This document shows positions 35,561-49,000 of a DNA stretch of 64,000 bases, one piece after another. The DNA is taken from NCBI GenBank assembly GCA_030407085.1, contig CM059586.1, positions 29,995,501 to 30,059,500 on the forward strand, in the 5' to 3' direction. The notes beneath the pieces are model-generated. The model did not search any database, had not been told where the DNA came from, and saw only the letters and a list, made by a program, of their open reading frames with translations. Origin of the DNA: Trichopria drosophilae. Taxonomy: Eukaryota; Arthropoda; Insecta; Hymenoptera; Diapriidae. The position numbers and the translations under genes are program-made. The stretch's first letter is position 1. Each line of letters opens with the position of its first letter.

Positions 35561-36932
35561 GTATGGGATATAAAAAATTGATTATAACTGTTTGATTGTG
35601 AATTTTCATACAATTTACATTTCTTTCACCTGATCAATAAATTCTTTGTGCAGAAAAAAATCCTTGAAATTAACCAAACAAAAACTATTCGAGTGTGCAA
35701 TGACGTGGAAAACCCCACATTATGGGGGCACCCCTTCGACCGCACGAGTAAAACAACGATTCTTTCCACAACATATATTTTATGTAATTTTCTTCAAAGA
35801 TATCTGTTTTGTAACGTTAGATGGAGTATTAAAATTATAAGTGCATGTAAAATACTTTTATGATAAGATACATAACACATACGTATATTCATAATTCTGT
35901 AATCCTGGATTTTTAAGGTAATATGTGCTTAATGCTGAATATAAGGTATATCGTAATTTATACATTCCGTCCAGTGCACAGATAAATCAATAACGCAGAA
36001 TCGATTAATAAATAATATTGATACGAATGCAGATACATTGTTGATCAAATCTTCAGCATCGAAAACTTGAAGGGAAGTTTTTATATCTTAAATATTTCTC
36101 GAGAAATTCTTATCTAGACCATAGTGAATTTTGCAATAACAATCGTTCCTCGTGGGTAATATTATACTAAAGAAATGCCTTTAATAAATTTTTTTTGATT
36201 ATATATGATTTAGAAGTTTGAAAGCAAATATCGAATACAAAATAATTTCATTCGCACCTTATTCAATCAATTAAGCGCTGAAATCTACAATAATAGCACA
36301 AGCATTAGTCACATCTCTTCAACTGTAATCTGCCTCGCAATCAGAATCTCTGGAGTAAAATTCATAATCATGACCGATTAATCAAAATTTTGACTATTAA
36401 CGCAAAAATGTTAAAATAATGAGAAACATTGTAATATTTTGAATGACTTTTTACTGCAATTTGTGCACAGTAAAAATTGATTCCAAATTTAATATCTAAA
36501 ATATATCAATTTTCAGATTACAGCCTAACCGGATCCATGAAAAAGTTTGATAAGAACAATTTTTATTGTATTAAAATGGAAATCAAGATACTCGGATTTA
36601 TTTCTAGAATAAGATATGCTGTGATTCGGAGAATGTACGAAAAATTAATGAATGTGTATTTTAATGAACTTTAAAATTTAATCAGATGTAAGTAATAGAA
36701 AACGAAACATTATATATTATGATAGACAATAAATATATAATATTAATGAACATTCATCTAGTCACTCTTAATAACGAAAAATTCGAAGAGCTTCACGAGC
36801 CACGAGAATCTTCATGAAGACGTTAGTTATGACTTAAAATTTGTGAGATTACAAAGTACCAATTTGATTTTCTGAAAAATCTCATCATGAAGTATATCAT
36901 AGGCATCAATTGCCAATTCTTTTGATATCGAC
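35561..36932. other. Intergenic, no recognised gene
   Basis: There are only short chance ORFs. I looked for the neighbouring SOAT exons, in particular the DWWN exon, downstream of the relic and did not find them. Confidence 0.45.
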
Positions 36933-37252
36933 TACAGTTAGTCCCTCCCAATATTTGCGCTTCCAATATTTGCTACCCCCTAATATTTGCCACTAGGTCC
37001 GTCCCAATATTTGCCTTACCCCTCGATTCCTGTTCCCCACCACTTCTCACGGTGAGGTAATTATGTGGCGACATCTCGCATGCGCGATGTAGGAAAGGTT
37101 AAACTGATTTCTTCTAGTCGACGCATGCGCGTTCTATAACTGTATGTCGGTGGAGTAGGGGAAAAATGTGTACCCCACACTAGGAAAATATTGGGTGGGT
37201 TAGAAAAGGACAGACAAGATGGTCGAGGCAAATATTGGGGGGTACCACTGTA
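36933..37252. mobile_element. 320-bp CAGT-ended MITE
   Basis: The termini are TACAGTTAGTCCCTCCCAAT at 36933 and ATATTGGGGGGTACCACTGTA-type ending at 37252, with TA edges. The interior holds CGCATGCGC words at about 37,077 and 37,124, as in nested MITE 3 at 8.1-8.3 kb. It is non-coding. Confidence 0.8.
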
Positions 37253-40200
37253 TTAAAAAATACGAGCTCAAAAGTTGGCCTTATTGGCTCTTCTCCTTTC
37301 AAGAACCAGTCATCCGTCGTCGATCCAATCTAAGTCATTGCACGCTGATTTTTCTATCCATTCCAATCTGTTTTTCACCATTTACTCAATTTGAAAGAAC
37401 CCGAACCTAATAAAAAAAGATGCTATTTAAAATGTTCAATCCATTTCATTCCACAATTTCAGTACGAATGAATGAATGAATCTTCAAATCAGATTCAACC
37501 CCGGTATCGGTGTAATTCATGGTTCAAAACGTTCTTCTCTGAAAATATAATACGACGAAGAACATATTTAACATTTTCTTTCAAACTAGAATGTCCAAAC
37601 ATCAAAAACAAAATGGAGAATTGATACATCTATCACATTGTTTCTGGTGAATCCATAATTCACGATCTACCTCGCGGTCTTCCCTACTTTCCAAAAAAAG
37701 CTTTTATGTTTAAAAGTATTTATATCAATTTTATCGTTAGTTTTTGCTCTAGATTATTCTTTCCGATATTTTGAAAATTCGTGAAGAGAAATATCGTTTG
37801 CACATTTAAAAAAATATAATTTTATACTGCCCACTTTTGATCGCCAAAGTATTACCATTATAATGAAGTTCCTGAATGATTGTAATATTAATTTATAAAT
37901 TGTCTACATTCTATTTTTTATTATTATAAACATATATTCTCCAATGTATATCTCTACTGTTTAAATGATATAGCCGTATAACCCTCGATATGGTGGGTAT
38001 GCCTTTAAAATAAATAAGAACAAAAAAAACCTCAAATATCAACTGTAACATTTCATATTGTTAATTTTACTATTTGCATACGTTAATATCATGTTCTTTA
38101 CACAGTTCCATGAGCCGTTTTTTCTCCTTCTGTAGTACATTACGTTCCCAACGGAAACGTATATCAGATAAGGCTTATTACCTATTATTTATTTGAACCC
38201 TATAATTATTATCCAAATTCAGCTTTAAGGCATCATATAGAATTTGAATTGATGTTAAACTACGATGTCATCGTGATGAAGAATTGCATGTGCGTACGGC
38301 TGTCCCTTATAATTTTTTCTATTTTCAAATATGATACGAGGCTAGAATGTTTATTGCAATCCAGAGGATAGAATCAGATGACATCGATTCCAGCCGAAGC
38401 ATTATTTTAATCGTTCATCAATAATTGAAAGAACCCCAAATTCCACACAAGCTAAAAACTGCCAGAAACGTATTACATTTGTACCATTTAAACTGTGAAC
38501 ACCATTATCTTCATTAATCGAAGGGGTCCTATTTTGGGGTTGAGCACGATTTTAACATCTCCTAGGCCTCCATATCGCAAAAATGTGAGAGCTTTTATAC
38601 CGGATGTAGAAGGCTGTAATTCTGGGATCGCTACAACAACTCGATTACATGACTGATAGCCAAGTGAATGAAACCGCCTGCACATCCACTTACTCTCTAG
38701 TTAAACGAGTGTGATTTTAGTGCGTTTGACTTGGATTAAAGAGGCAGAAAAAAAGCATCGGAGCTACCTTTGTTCGTTTAAATCAATTTAAACGGAGATG
38801 ATTAAGTTGGTGAGTGCATTTATTGACGAGTACTGTAAATTGAATGAGTGAAATACCTGGCTATTTTCAGCAAATTCATATTTTCTTGTAATGTCTCAGA
38901 AAGTTACTATACTACATTAGGTATTACTTTCATATCATGGGATAATACATTATTTTGTTGCTGATGGTGCTCTAATCTAAAGGCGATAATGTAGATTAAT
39001 TCGAGAGTCGACCTAGACGATCTTGTTTATATATTTGTGCGCCATCTAGTGCTCATGACCGCAACTCTCATGGAAATTTTCACAGAAATTTTTCTACTCT
39101 AGTAAACACATTTCTCTAAAAATGTATAGTGTATTCAGAAAATGTAACGTTCCCATGTTCGAATTTTTATATGGATTTGCAGTATGTTATTAATTCAGCA
39201 TTTTTGTAAGATCTTACATAGTGGACTAGTTGAGCAATTACAATACAGAGGTCGTTAATCATTGTTTCAATCCCCATGATAGACATTACATTGTTAAGTT
39301 CACTAACAAATAATTTCGAATTTTTATCAGCGATGTATCCGACTCTGATATTATGGAGATTATGGGTTTTTATATTTAATTTTTCTTTTACAGTTGGAAT
39401 TTCGAAATTGAAGACAGTAGAAATGTCATTGTCATCTCGGAAAAAATAGTTTCATTAGTATTATCTGAGATTTACCTGATTCTTATTGAATCTAACAGAT
39501 GTGGACTTTTCATTTGGAGTCTCATTTGCAGTAATAAATAATTGTTCGTTTTCATTTTTGCTTACTCTGGGCATTGTTCATTTCAAACCTTAAAGAGCTT
39601 CAAAATTAGTTTCGGTACTTACAACCTGCACTAAAATCTATACCTCACTACTTACTTGCAAGTTTTGAACCGAGTTGAAAGTTTCATTCTATTTTTTACA
39701 TTAAAATGTGTATTTTTGGGAGAACAATCAAGAAGGGGCCTGCGAACGATTACTTTAATATGTGTCAAGATTATCAAGAATCGTTTCGATACTTACCACT
39801 ACATACTTAGCGCTCCATCGACGGTGCTTAATCAATCGGTGAGTGCAACTGTACTCATGGCGATGTGATTCGAACTCTTGAACTTGTTCACAGAGTTGTC
39901 AGTGTGTACCGACCAATCGATCATGACGATTGTCTCATAGAAAACATTTTGTTTCGAAAAAACTGTGATTTTTTTAATACGTAGAGTTCAAAGACCGTCG
40001 TTTCACCCTTATACTTGCTATTTATCGTTTCATCCTGAATGATCGATTTAGCGATGTGGAGAAATCAAACTTTCTTATTTTAAAAATATAAAGATATGCA
40101 GGATTTCAAGTTTATCAAAAAGCTGCAGAAATTGGCAAATATGCAACTTGGAAGTGAACATTGATATAAAACAGCAAGAAGAAAGAATTGAAATTTTGGT

Positions 40201-42310
40201 GAGTCATTAAACTTACTGATTTTGTAGGTTCAATTCTACAGAAAGTTCATAACTGACCGAATGAATTAATTTATTTAAAAAATAACAGCAAACAATAATT
40301 TTTCAGTAAGTTATATAACTTATCAAATACTGGCAACGAAACCCTCCATATCAAACAAATCGGTCAGACAGATTTGGCAGAGATATAAGAACCTGATATT
40401 TTTGATAGATAATAAAATCACACGTTTATTAAAGTCAGATGTAATACAAGAACAGATCTAGTAACATAATATCAACATAAATTAACACTCATCAAAATTT
40501 TTCTTTTAAAACATTTCAAAATTGTTCGCGATTACCGCAAAGAAGATGGGAAGTGAATAAAAAATCAATATGAACATTTCTTAATTAGAAAAAATGTGAG
40601 TTGATTTTTATTTGCTATTTTTTGATAATAATATCGTCGATTCGATGGATTTTACAAAAACGTACTTAAAAATCTTTAGGAAGTTTGAGTTTGATTTTGA
40701 TTTTAATAAAATACGATGGATGTATCTTTAAACAATTAAATTATTTGCTAAGAGAATAGTTTTTTTTATTATTTTCCGTATAAATTAATGAGAGAAAGAA
40801 ACATTTGTACCACCCACAGTCATTTATAATCAGAGTTCTATATGATAACTTGTGAAAAATAATACATGTATTTCGATCATAAGAATACTAAAACAATGAA
40901 AACACCACAATATATGTCAAAAAAGTATGTTGCACTAAAAACAAAAATTGATTATACAAAAAAAAAATAGAAAATGTATTTTTGCATGTTGATGACTTAA
41001 TGAGTGAAATGTTTATTGCTTAACATGCATGTTTAAAAGGGAGTAAAATATAAATAAATATGAATAAAAGTTTGGAAAATTTGAACGTCGGTCGCTTTTG
41101 TATTCTCTTCAGAATACATTTTGCACTTGTTAATTCATACAATATATATATTTTTAAATGCATACATAACGAAATCGCACGTTTAGTTTTAAAATAATCA
41201 CTAATCACTATTTTTTAATAGAATTAGAAACAGTTTTAACACATTTCTTGGATAATTGTTTTTATTATTTTTTACCTTCTAGTTTCTATTAATAATTTGT
41301 CATGTTCAGATGCACTATGAGATTATTTAAAAAAAATGTAAACGTAGATTAAGTTTTTGTTAATTTTTAGTCAGAAATGTTAAAACAGTTTCAAGCAATT
41401 TTAATGCGAACATATACACTTCTAATCAATTCAAAATATCACTAGAAAGATGACAATGGTTCGATGGTCCAACCTCATTTTGAAGTAATCCAAAATTTTG
41501 ATTATTTCACGAAAGCACAATTAAAAATTAAAGTTATGTTTAATCGTAGGTAGATATAACACTTTTACTCATTCGCAAAATGTATGTATTGAAAAATTTA
41601 ACTCAAAATGAAACTATTTCAAATCATACAAGATTTGTTTCACGTCCGATTTGTTTATACTATACTAATTTCAAGGTACTAACTCAACTCATTCAAAGAG
41701 ATAAATAAATAAACAAAAGTTAAATAAGATGGTTCAGGGTATCATGTAGTGCGCTTGTAATTGTAAAAATAATACAAACAGGCATCGATAAAAAATAGTT
41801 CTAGGTAGTTAAAATAAAAAATAATCTAATAAATACTTTGTAGGTACAAAAATCTCGACGTTTTAAATTTCGTTTAGGTATTGTAATATACAATCCACCG
41901 AACACACCAATTGACATTTGCAAACAATTTACTTTATTGCTACTTCAAAATTATGGAATAATAAACATTTATTATGTAAAATAGTGTATTTCTGAAAATT
42001 GTTAATTCGATTGTGAAGATAATAAAAATTAAAAATGTGTTTACGTCACTAGTGAATCCTATTTGGGGAAAAGTTAGTTATTAATTTTATGTTATCATAC
42101 GAGATAGCAATAGAATATTCATATATAATGTATATTGTTTTTACAATGTACATCTAAATGAAATGAATTATATAAAACATTATATAAAAATTGTAAGCAA
42201 AAATTAGTATACTTTCTCATTTTTTATTATACGTTATGTATAAACAATCGAACAAAAAATGACTGTTCAAATTATTTTTAAAAAATATATCTTATATAAC
42301 AATACAGTAA
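37253..42310. other. 5-kb AT-rich intergenic region
   Basis: I read both strands and found no protein family motif, tRNA or clear transposon end. ORFs are short and lack supporting splice structure. Untranslated exons or a long non-coding RNA could be hidden here, but the sequence alone gives no support. Confidence 0.5.
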
Positions 42311-42332
42311 GTTTCCAGTGTATTTTATACAG

Positions 42333-42420
42333 ACAGAGACCGAGACACATACACGGACACAGACACTGATGCAGACACAGACACAGACAGACACAGACAC
42401 AGACAGACACAGACAGAGGC

Positions 42421-42466
<46 letters not shown>
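42333..42466. repeat. Compound microsatellite (GACACA)n-(GA)n
   Basis: Irregular CAGACA/GACACA repeats from about 42,333 run into an uninterrupted (GA)n tract of roughly 20 units at about 42,426-42,464. The ORFs across it on both strands are repeat artefacts. Confidence 0.95.
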
Positions 42467-42468
<2 letters not shown>

Positions 42469-43820
42469 GTATCATTTCCAGGGTTTTTGTCGTTAGGTTT
42501 AGGTTTGAATTTTAGCTTTTTTTGGCGACCGTAAAACACAAATGATCATATCATTTTTTAAATTTAGACGTTTTTTTTTCAATCCTAAATAGGTAAGCTT
42601 AAAAATGATGTTCCATCTAATAAGCTGTTCTGTCAGTTAAGTAAGATAATTCCAAAACATAATAATATAAATTTTTTGAATATATTACTGGTAATATTAG
42701 TTATAATATCTGAGTAGTATTGGGGGTTCTAAAAGCAGCTGAAACGTTTTTATTTGAAATAAAAGTTTAATCAAGATAACACTTACTTTAATTTATATAA
42801 ATGATTCAATAAGGAAACACATAAAAATCCCAATGTTTCAAAAACGCAACACTAAAAAACAACAATTTCATGATATTTGATATCAGTTTGTCGGGTGTAG
42901 GGTAAAAGGACACCTTACAGAAGTCGGCCACGAATGTAATAATACCTTTTAAAAATTGTTAAAAATGTGTGATTGTATCCTATTTAGGTTTAGTAAGACA
43001 TAATACGTTTATGTATAAGCGTAGGTAATTAAGAAATATTGATTTTTAAACGTTTGATAATACTTTGAAAAGTGATTTTTAACTAAACCTGTCTACTTCA
43101 AGTGGCCGACTACTGTCGTTGTGTATACTTTAGAAAAAGACACTTTTTTAATACGTAAAAAATACTTTTTAGCGATTGTTACTCACGTAATATCTTGAGA
43201 CCACTTCCATGACACATATTCTTTTAATTCGATGAAAAAACAAAGCTTTATACGCTTTTGTTGCTAATTTGAGCAAATTCATTATTGTAACTGGCTAACT
43301 GCTGTCTGTTTTGACAGTTTTCTAAAATTTAATTTTGTAATGGTTAAACTTAATTTTCGTTATTATAACTTATGCATACTATTACTAGATAATCCTGGAG
43401 ATAAATTTTCCAATTTAAAATTTTGTCTAAACAGATCTTTTAAGCCAAATTCATTAAATTAAGAGCCATAAGTGAGCGATAACTGACATGTTTACTCTAC
43501 TTCCAAGTAGTGCGTACCTCTAATTTTTTTTAAATACCTTCTCATGTATTTATACGTTAATCACTAACGTTATATTGGCGACAAGATCTTCTGCAAGATT
43601 AAAACTAAGCAAAAAAATTATTATATTTTTTTTCTTGTATATTACGGATAACAAAACCTGAGCCCTGACATGGTGGTGGAAGAGATACTGCATATTCTGA
43701 AAGCACGGCATTCGTGTTTAGGTGAAAATTTTTCTTAAACGACAAAAAATAGATAGAACAAATAGAGTACGTTTGGATGCTCTTCCGGAAGACCTGGGAA
43801 ACACTATGAGGCTGCCAGTG
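42467..43820. other. Intergenic, no recognised gene
   Basis: This is AT-rich sequence without supportable genes. The word AAGTNGCCGACT recurs loosely near 42,922 and 43,100. Confidence 0.4.
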
Positions 43821-43821
43821 A

Positions 43822-45070
43822 TGTGATGACTCCGCGAAATCTGTCAAAGAAATCACTTAGCCGTCAGATTACCAAACGCTTGTCTCACATGAATGGCAAA
43901 ATTGCGATTGGTCGCAAAATTGGTCATTCGGCTAAAGTCAAGACGTTAGCTCATCAACTGTGGACGTATTATCGCGCGCTGAATAAGCTAAAGTCACTCA
44001 ACAACAAGTAACGTTTGGCTTATCAAATTCGGGTTTTCGAGGATGCCAAAAAGTGGATTCACAAGCGGGATATGGAAATTTGGCGAATTGCGTGTCTCAA
44101 TACATTATACAAATCGTTCAGTAACAACTTGAATAAACGTACTGATTGATAAAACTGTGAAGCAGGTGTAAATGCGGATGGATGACTAATGGGGCTCAAA
44201 GATTGGTGTGACAGGACGAGGTTCAACTTGCTGATCGAAATGTGTGTTTGTCAGGCCGCAGTATAAAAGTAACCTGTCGATAGACTACATGAAGGCATAT
44301 GATTAAACATTGCTCTAGCTTTTAAGTTTGCTGCTCAAATGCATGCATGTCCACCAAAATATAGTGAGAAGTGTAGAGGACCTGATGAATCTTCGGACAC
44401 GCTTTGGCATGACATCAGGCAAGTATAGAACCATGTGTAAACTGGTTCAGTTTCTAACAGGTGTATAACAGATATATTTATGCTACTTTTCGTCTCACTA
44501 TTAACTCTATCTGTTGCTCTCCGAGAAACCCAATGGTGCATGTGTAGACCTCCTGGTGAACGTCTGCATAAGATCGCGTTTTATATGGATGATCTTAAAT
44601 TGTACGCATCAGGCGAGGATTAATTACATCGATCTCTGAACATCACTTTCACATACTCAAGAGATATAGGTATGGAATTGGGATTGGACAAATGTGTAAT
44701 CGTTCATTTGCACTGAGGAAGGTCATTAGCAATGATATGGAGCTTTTCGACGGAATCATATACCTGAGAGTGCCTCAGAATCATATACAGGATCCGCAGG
44801 CAGCTAAAATAACCAACGGTAAGAAATACCGGCGCCTTCTCCGTCTGATCTGGTCATCACAATTGACTGGGAAAAATAAAGTGATAGCTACGAATATGTT
44901 GGCTGTCTCACCAGAGATCTGTTCATTTTGAGCACTAAAGTGGAACGTTGTAGCTTGTATGCGAGGTCTTCCATAGAATAACTGTATTTGTCCAGAAAAA
45001 TGGGAGGCCGTGGCCTTTTGAACCTGGAGAATTATAGATTAGTCCGCGAACAGCTTGTGATGTGATTAAG
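43822..45070 (+). mobile_element. Degraded R4/Dong-like non-LTR retrotransposon
   Basis: Broken reading frames carry blocks typical of this LINE group in the expected order. First comes the region ending YYRALNKLKSLNNK with a following DAKKWIHKRD. Then IDYMKAYD (stop follows) appears near 44,280, the catalytic YMDDLKLYASGED near 44,585, IGMELGLDKC near 44,670, and a C-terminal KYRRLLRLIWSS followed by KMGGRGLLNLEN near 45,000. The copy has many stops and shifts, so it is dead. The group is assigned from memory of the YMDDLKLYA and MKAYD motifs. Confidence 0.72.
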
Positions 45071-46004
45071 GGAATAGAAGATCCCCTGATGATGCTAGCC
45101 CTATAATCTCTGATGCTAGTTCATCAGCATGAAATTCTAGGGAAGGGGTGTTGTACAATATCTTTTTTTAAGTAGACCTCATAATTAAGAAAAAAAACAA
45201 TAATAATATTTATCAAGGGTTATTGGAAACACAAATGCCCTTTAAACACGAAGAAGCTTAAAAAGTCCTATATTTTCGTAGCAATGGCATAAAAGGGAAA
45301 GAACCATTATAACTTATGCTAAAAAAAAGTAATAAAAAAGAAACTGTAATATATACTTATGAACACTATATATACAAGATGTGTTTTTCGCATACAACGA
45401 GAGATATTAAATTGCCAATACAATTATTTCGGAATAACTTAATTTTTACTTTTAACAAAGAAAATTCGCCGTCTCACATAGATGCAAACAGTTTTACAAT
45501 GGAACGAAGTAACGTTGATTCTAAGTTATGGAAATTTACATTAATTAACACTTAACGCCTGATGCAAATTTACCACATAGGCTGGGACTTCTTTGTATAA
45601 TAATATGTGTCTTTTATGATATTTTATCGACATTTCTTACTGTGTAATTGATATGAAAATATGTTTTGTATGTGTAAATGAAAACGTTAATAAACATTGT
45701 GCATATGTAAGTTATCAAATGCTTTAAAATATCAAATTAATAGTATTATAATTTTTACTATATATATCTGTAAAGATATTGGAAGTTAAAATTAAATATA
45801 AAATGAACGTGCAAATAATAGTAATTGTTAGTGTTTATCAAAACTTAAGTTAATATACATTAAATGATTCTTAAAGTATACCAAATTTTTTTACATACGT
45901 AAGATTCAGTTTATTTAATTTTAACTTTCAATATCTTTACAGACATTCACTATATATAATTAATATAAGTTATGTAATTTGGAAATTTTAGATTAAGTTA
46001 CAAG
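45071..46004. other. Upstream region of SOAT
   Basis: It holds only short ORFs, one of 79 codons at 45316-45555 without a recognised motif. It should include the promoter and 5' UTR of SOAT; no promoter motif is clear enough to call. Confidence 0.4.
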
Positions 46005-49000
46005 ATGTCTAAAGTACAACAGTCGGAGGAAAGTGAAAAATGGAGGGACATTCCGAAAATTACCAGTGTCGGGTAAGTTTGTCAATTTCAGTAATATACA
46101 AGAGCAATAACTTCTTTCAATTTCTAAGTTTATATCTGATCCATATTCACGCTGCAGATAACTTAATTATAAAAAATAGTTGTATACGACATATAATTGT
46201 ACTTAACGATTTATTATGTTCATTTTGTAAAATCTTTATCTAAAAAAAATGCAAAATTCCTAGTCGAATTTTTACAGATTCGGAGTTTTTAGTCATGAAA
46301 AACGTCTTCCATTTGTTCCAAAAGTAAATTTGATTAAATGTAGTCGATGCTTGCTTTGGTTATATCGTCATAGTAGCCTGTCAGCCGTTTTATAATAATT
46401 ATTTTTTAACTGCAGTGAACAAAATAGTCCGATTTTTAATCGATAATGATGGCAGAGCCAAACTGATACATTTGTGGTCTCTATCAAGCATTTTTTCTTT
46501 TCAGAAGGAGCCGCTCAAAAGGTGACAAACTACCCGAAAAAAAATTTGTTCACAGGCATTCAGTTCTCACAGAATTATTCGAAATTAATCATTTCCGCAC
46601 CATATACAACATCTTCGTAGCTATTTTCATTATCCTGTTTTTAAGTACAGTCGCCCACGATCTCGTCGATAACGGCACGTAAGTCAATATATTGTATTAA
46701 AGTTATTTAGTGACAACATTTTACTACGCACTTTTAGTTAGATATATTCCTTCGATAAACAAAAAGGAAGGATGCGGGTCTAAAACCCGACACACAAAAA
46801 ACATAGACACATCGACAAGCGATAATTTTTTTAAGTGTTGTTTTTTTTACTATCGGCTTTTCGATTTTCTGTTCAAAAAGCCGATAGACAAAAAACCGAC
46901 AGCATAAAAATTAACTTATTAAATTACACCAAAGAGGTTTAGGTTTTGTTGGTTTTTTGACTTTCGGTTTTTCGACCCGCACCCATTTTGATTTATAACG
47001 TTTTATCCTCAAGATGCCGATTTTTTTAGACGTTTGAATATTTCAAGTTAAAAATCACCCTTTATATATTAAATTAATGATGGAAAACTCGCATATTTTC
47101 GGTTAATTATGAAAAATAAACAAAATAAGAAAATACGAGATATCAGCTTCTTAATATGTTAAAATTTTGAAAGGATGACCAATGTTTATATATTATTTAC
47201 TTTATATATAAATATTATACATTCTTGTTGTGTCAATAAATGTAGTAAATACTAATTAATGTAGTGAATATGTATGTCAGAATATTAACCCTCCTGAGCA
47301 CCTTTTTTCTCTTTCCATATGGAAATAATGTAGCTTGGACGAATATATTCGTCATGGTGCACAAAACGGTTAAAAGTTGGAGATTTTCTTCTAAAATAGG
47401 AAACATTAAAAAGGATGATTTAATAAATTTATAATTAAATAATTACAAAAATTGTAAACAATTATCAAATTGGTCCACCCGTGTAACAATTATAGGTTAG
47501 AACATACACGAATCGAAGTATACATGTAGGAATAAACCACCAAATTGAAATTATTATTTATATACATGATAATTGTTATCTTAATTTTAATCAGAGTTGA
47601 GAATATGAAACATTTAACCCTAGAAATTCCAGAAATACTAACCCCCAATATTGGTTTAGTTTATTGGCTCAAAGTAGATCTTTTTAATTTATCCGTAAAA
47701 AATATTTCAAGGGCTCAATTGGGCATCGAAACTGTACTCTATGGCTTTGGAAAATTTCATCTCGTCATTTTATATTGGAGTGCCATGTTGCTATCAACGA
47801 TTGCGTCGTACTTCCTAACGTCGTGTTGGGCTCATTATCGAATTTCATCCCATACACAAGGTGAGAAATTTTCAAGTTTGCTATTTTTATACATATATTT
47901 TACAACTTCATTACGGACTTTCAATTCTGTTTAAAATAAACAAAATTAATGATTTTATATTTTTTACAAATTTTAACATATTTTGTACCCTACTTGTTCA
48001 TACGTCCAGTCACAAATATTTGTGTTAATTTTAGTATATATTTTCAGTTCTTTTTTCGTTTTAATGAAATACATTATACAGTCATGGATTATTGTTTGTT
48101 GTCTGTAAAACGTCCATGCTTCTCTGTATTATCACAATGTTTGATCATTGTCGAAGCAATCGTTATTTTTTATTGACTACATTAGTTTCAGTTATATACA
48201 TGTTTTTTATATGTAATTTGTAATGTATTTATCCATTCATGGTTTTCGTTTAATAATACAAAATATATATTTTGTTTTATAGTCATAAGTTACTTGTTAT
48301 TATTTCCTTTACGTCATATGAGTCCAATTATGACCATTTTATAATTTACTTACCATTGTCATTCCTATCATTCTTGATGAATTTGTGAAGGGGATTTTCA
48401 TTAATATTCTGACGCCAGTATAAAGTATTTCAATAATATAATATGCAATAAAAGACAAGAGAAAAAAGTAGAACTCCAAAAAAATATGCATATTTTATAG
48501 TGACTTTGTCAATATAAAACTGTATTTTCAATATAAGCAATACTTTATTTCTTCAGCTTTTAAGTGCAAAACGTTGGATTTTGGCTTTTACACCATTTTC
48601 ATCGCACTCCAGACTTTATTTCTACTGCTTCCTGCAGCGGGCGTAGCAATAGAAGGTTTTCCTCCGGCATCTAGTCTTGTGATACTCATGGAACAGGTAA
48701 CTAACGTATACTGTTTACTTAATTAAATTATATTAACATCGGCACGATATTATTAACATGGAAGAACTTTTGCAAGACGGTTTGTAGACAATAAAAAATG
48801 AAAAATCTTATTCTGACGTGTTGGCCATGGTGTTAACTATCTTCAATAAGGTATCTGCAAGTTATTGCAGAAAAAATTACAGAGAAATTTGGACTAAGCT
48901 GGACTGAAAAGTTCTGTGAAAAAGAGAAACTAGTTTTGAGATTCGATGGAAATGTCTTCAAATTTCGATTACTAATAAAACGAAGTATACTTAAGTAATA

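Noticed and set aside
40080..40205. Possible exon ending at a GTGAGT-like donor
   Set aside because: All frames have stops or no recognisable motif, and no acceptor is convincing.
42267..42539. Ser/Leu- and Cys/Val-rich ORFs on the minus strand
   Set aside because: They are translations of the GACACA/GA microsatellite.
47545..47711. Upstream extension of SOAT exon 3 from the AG at 47,593
   Set aside because: It is in frame, but it would insert about 39 residues absent from the SOAT family. The AG at 47,711 gives a smooth fit. Alternative splicing cannot be excluded.
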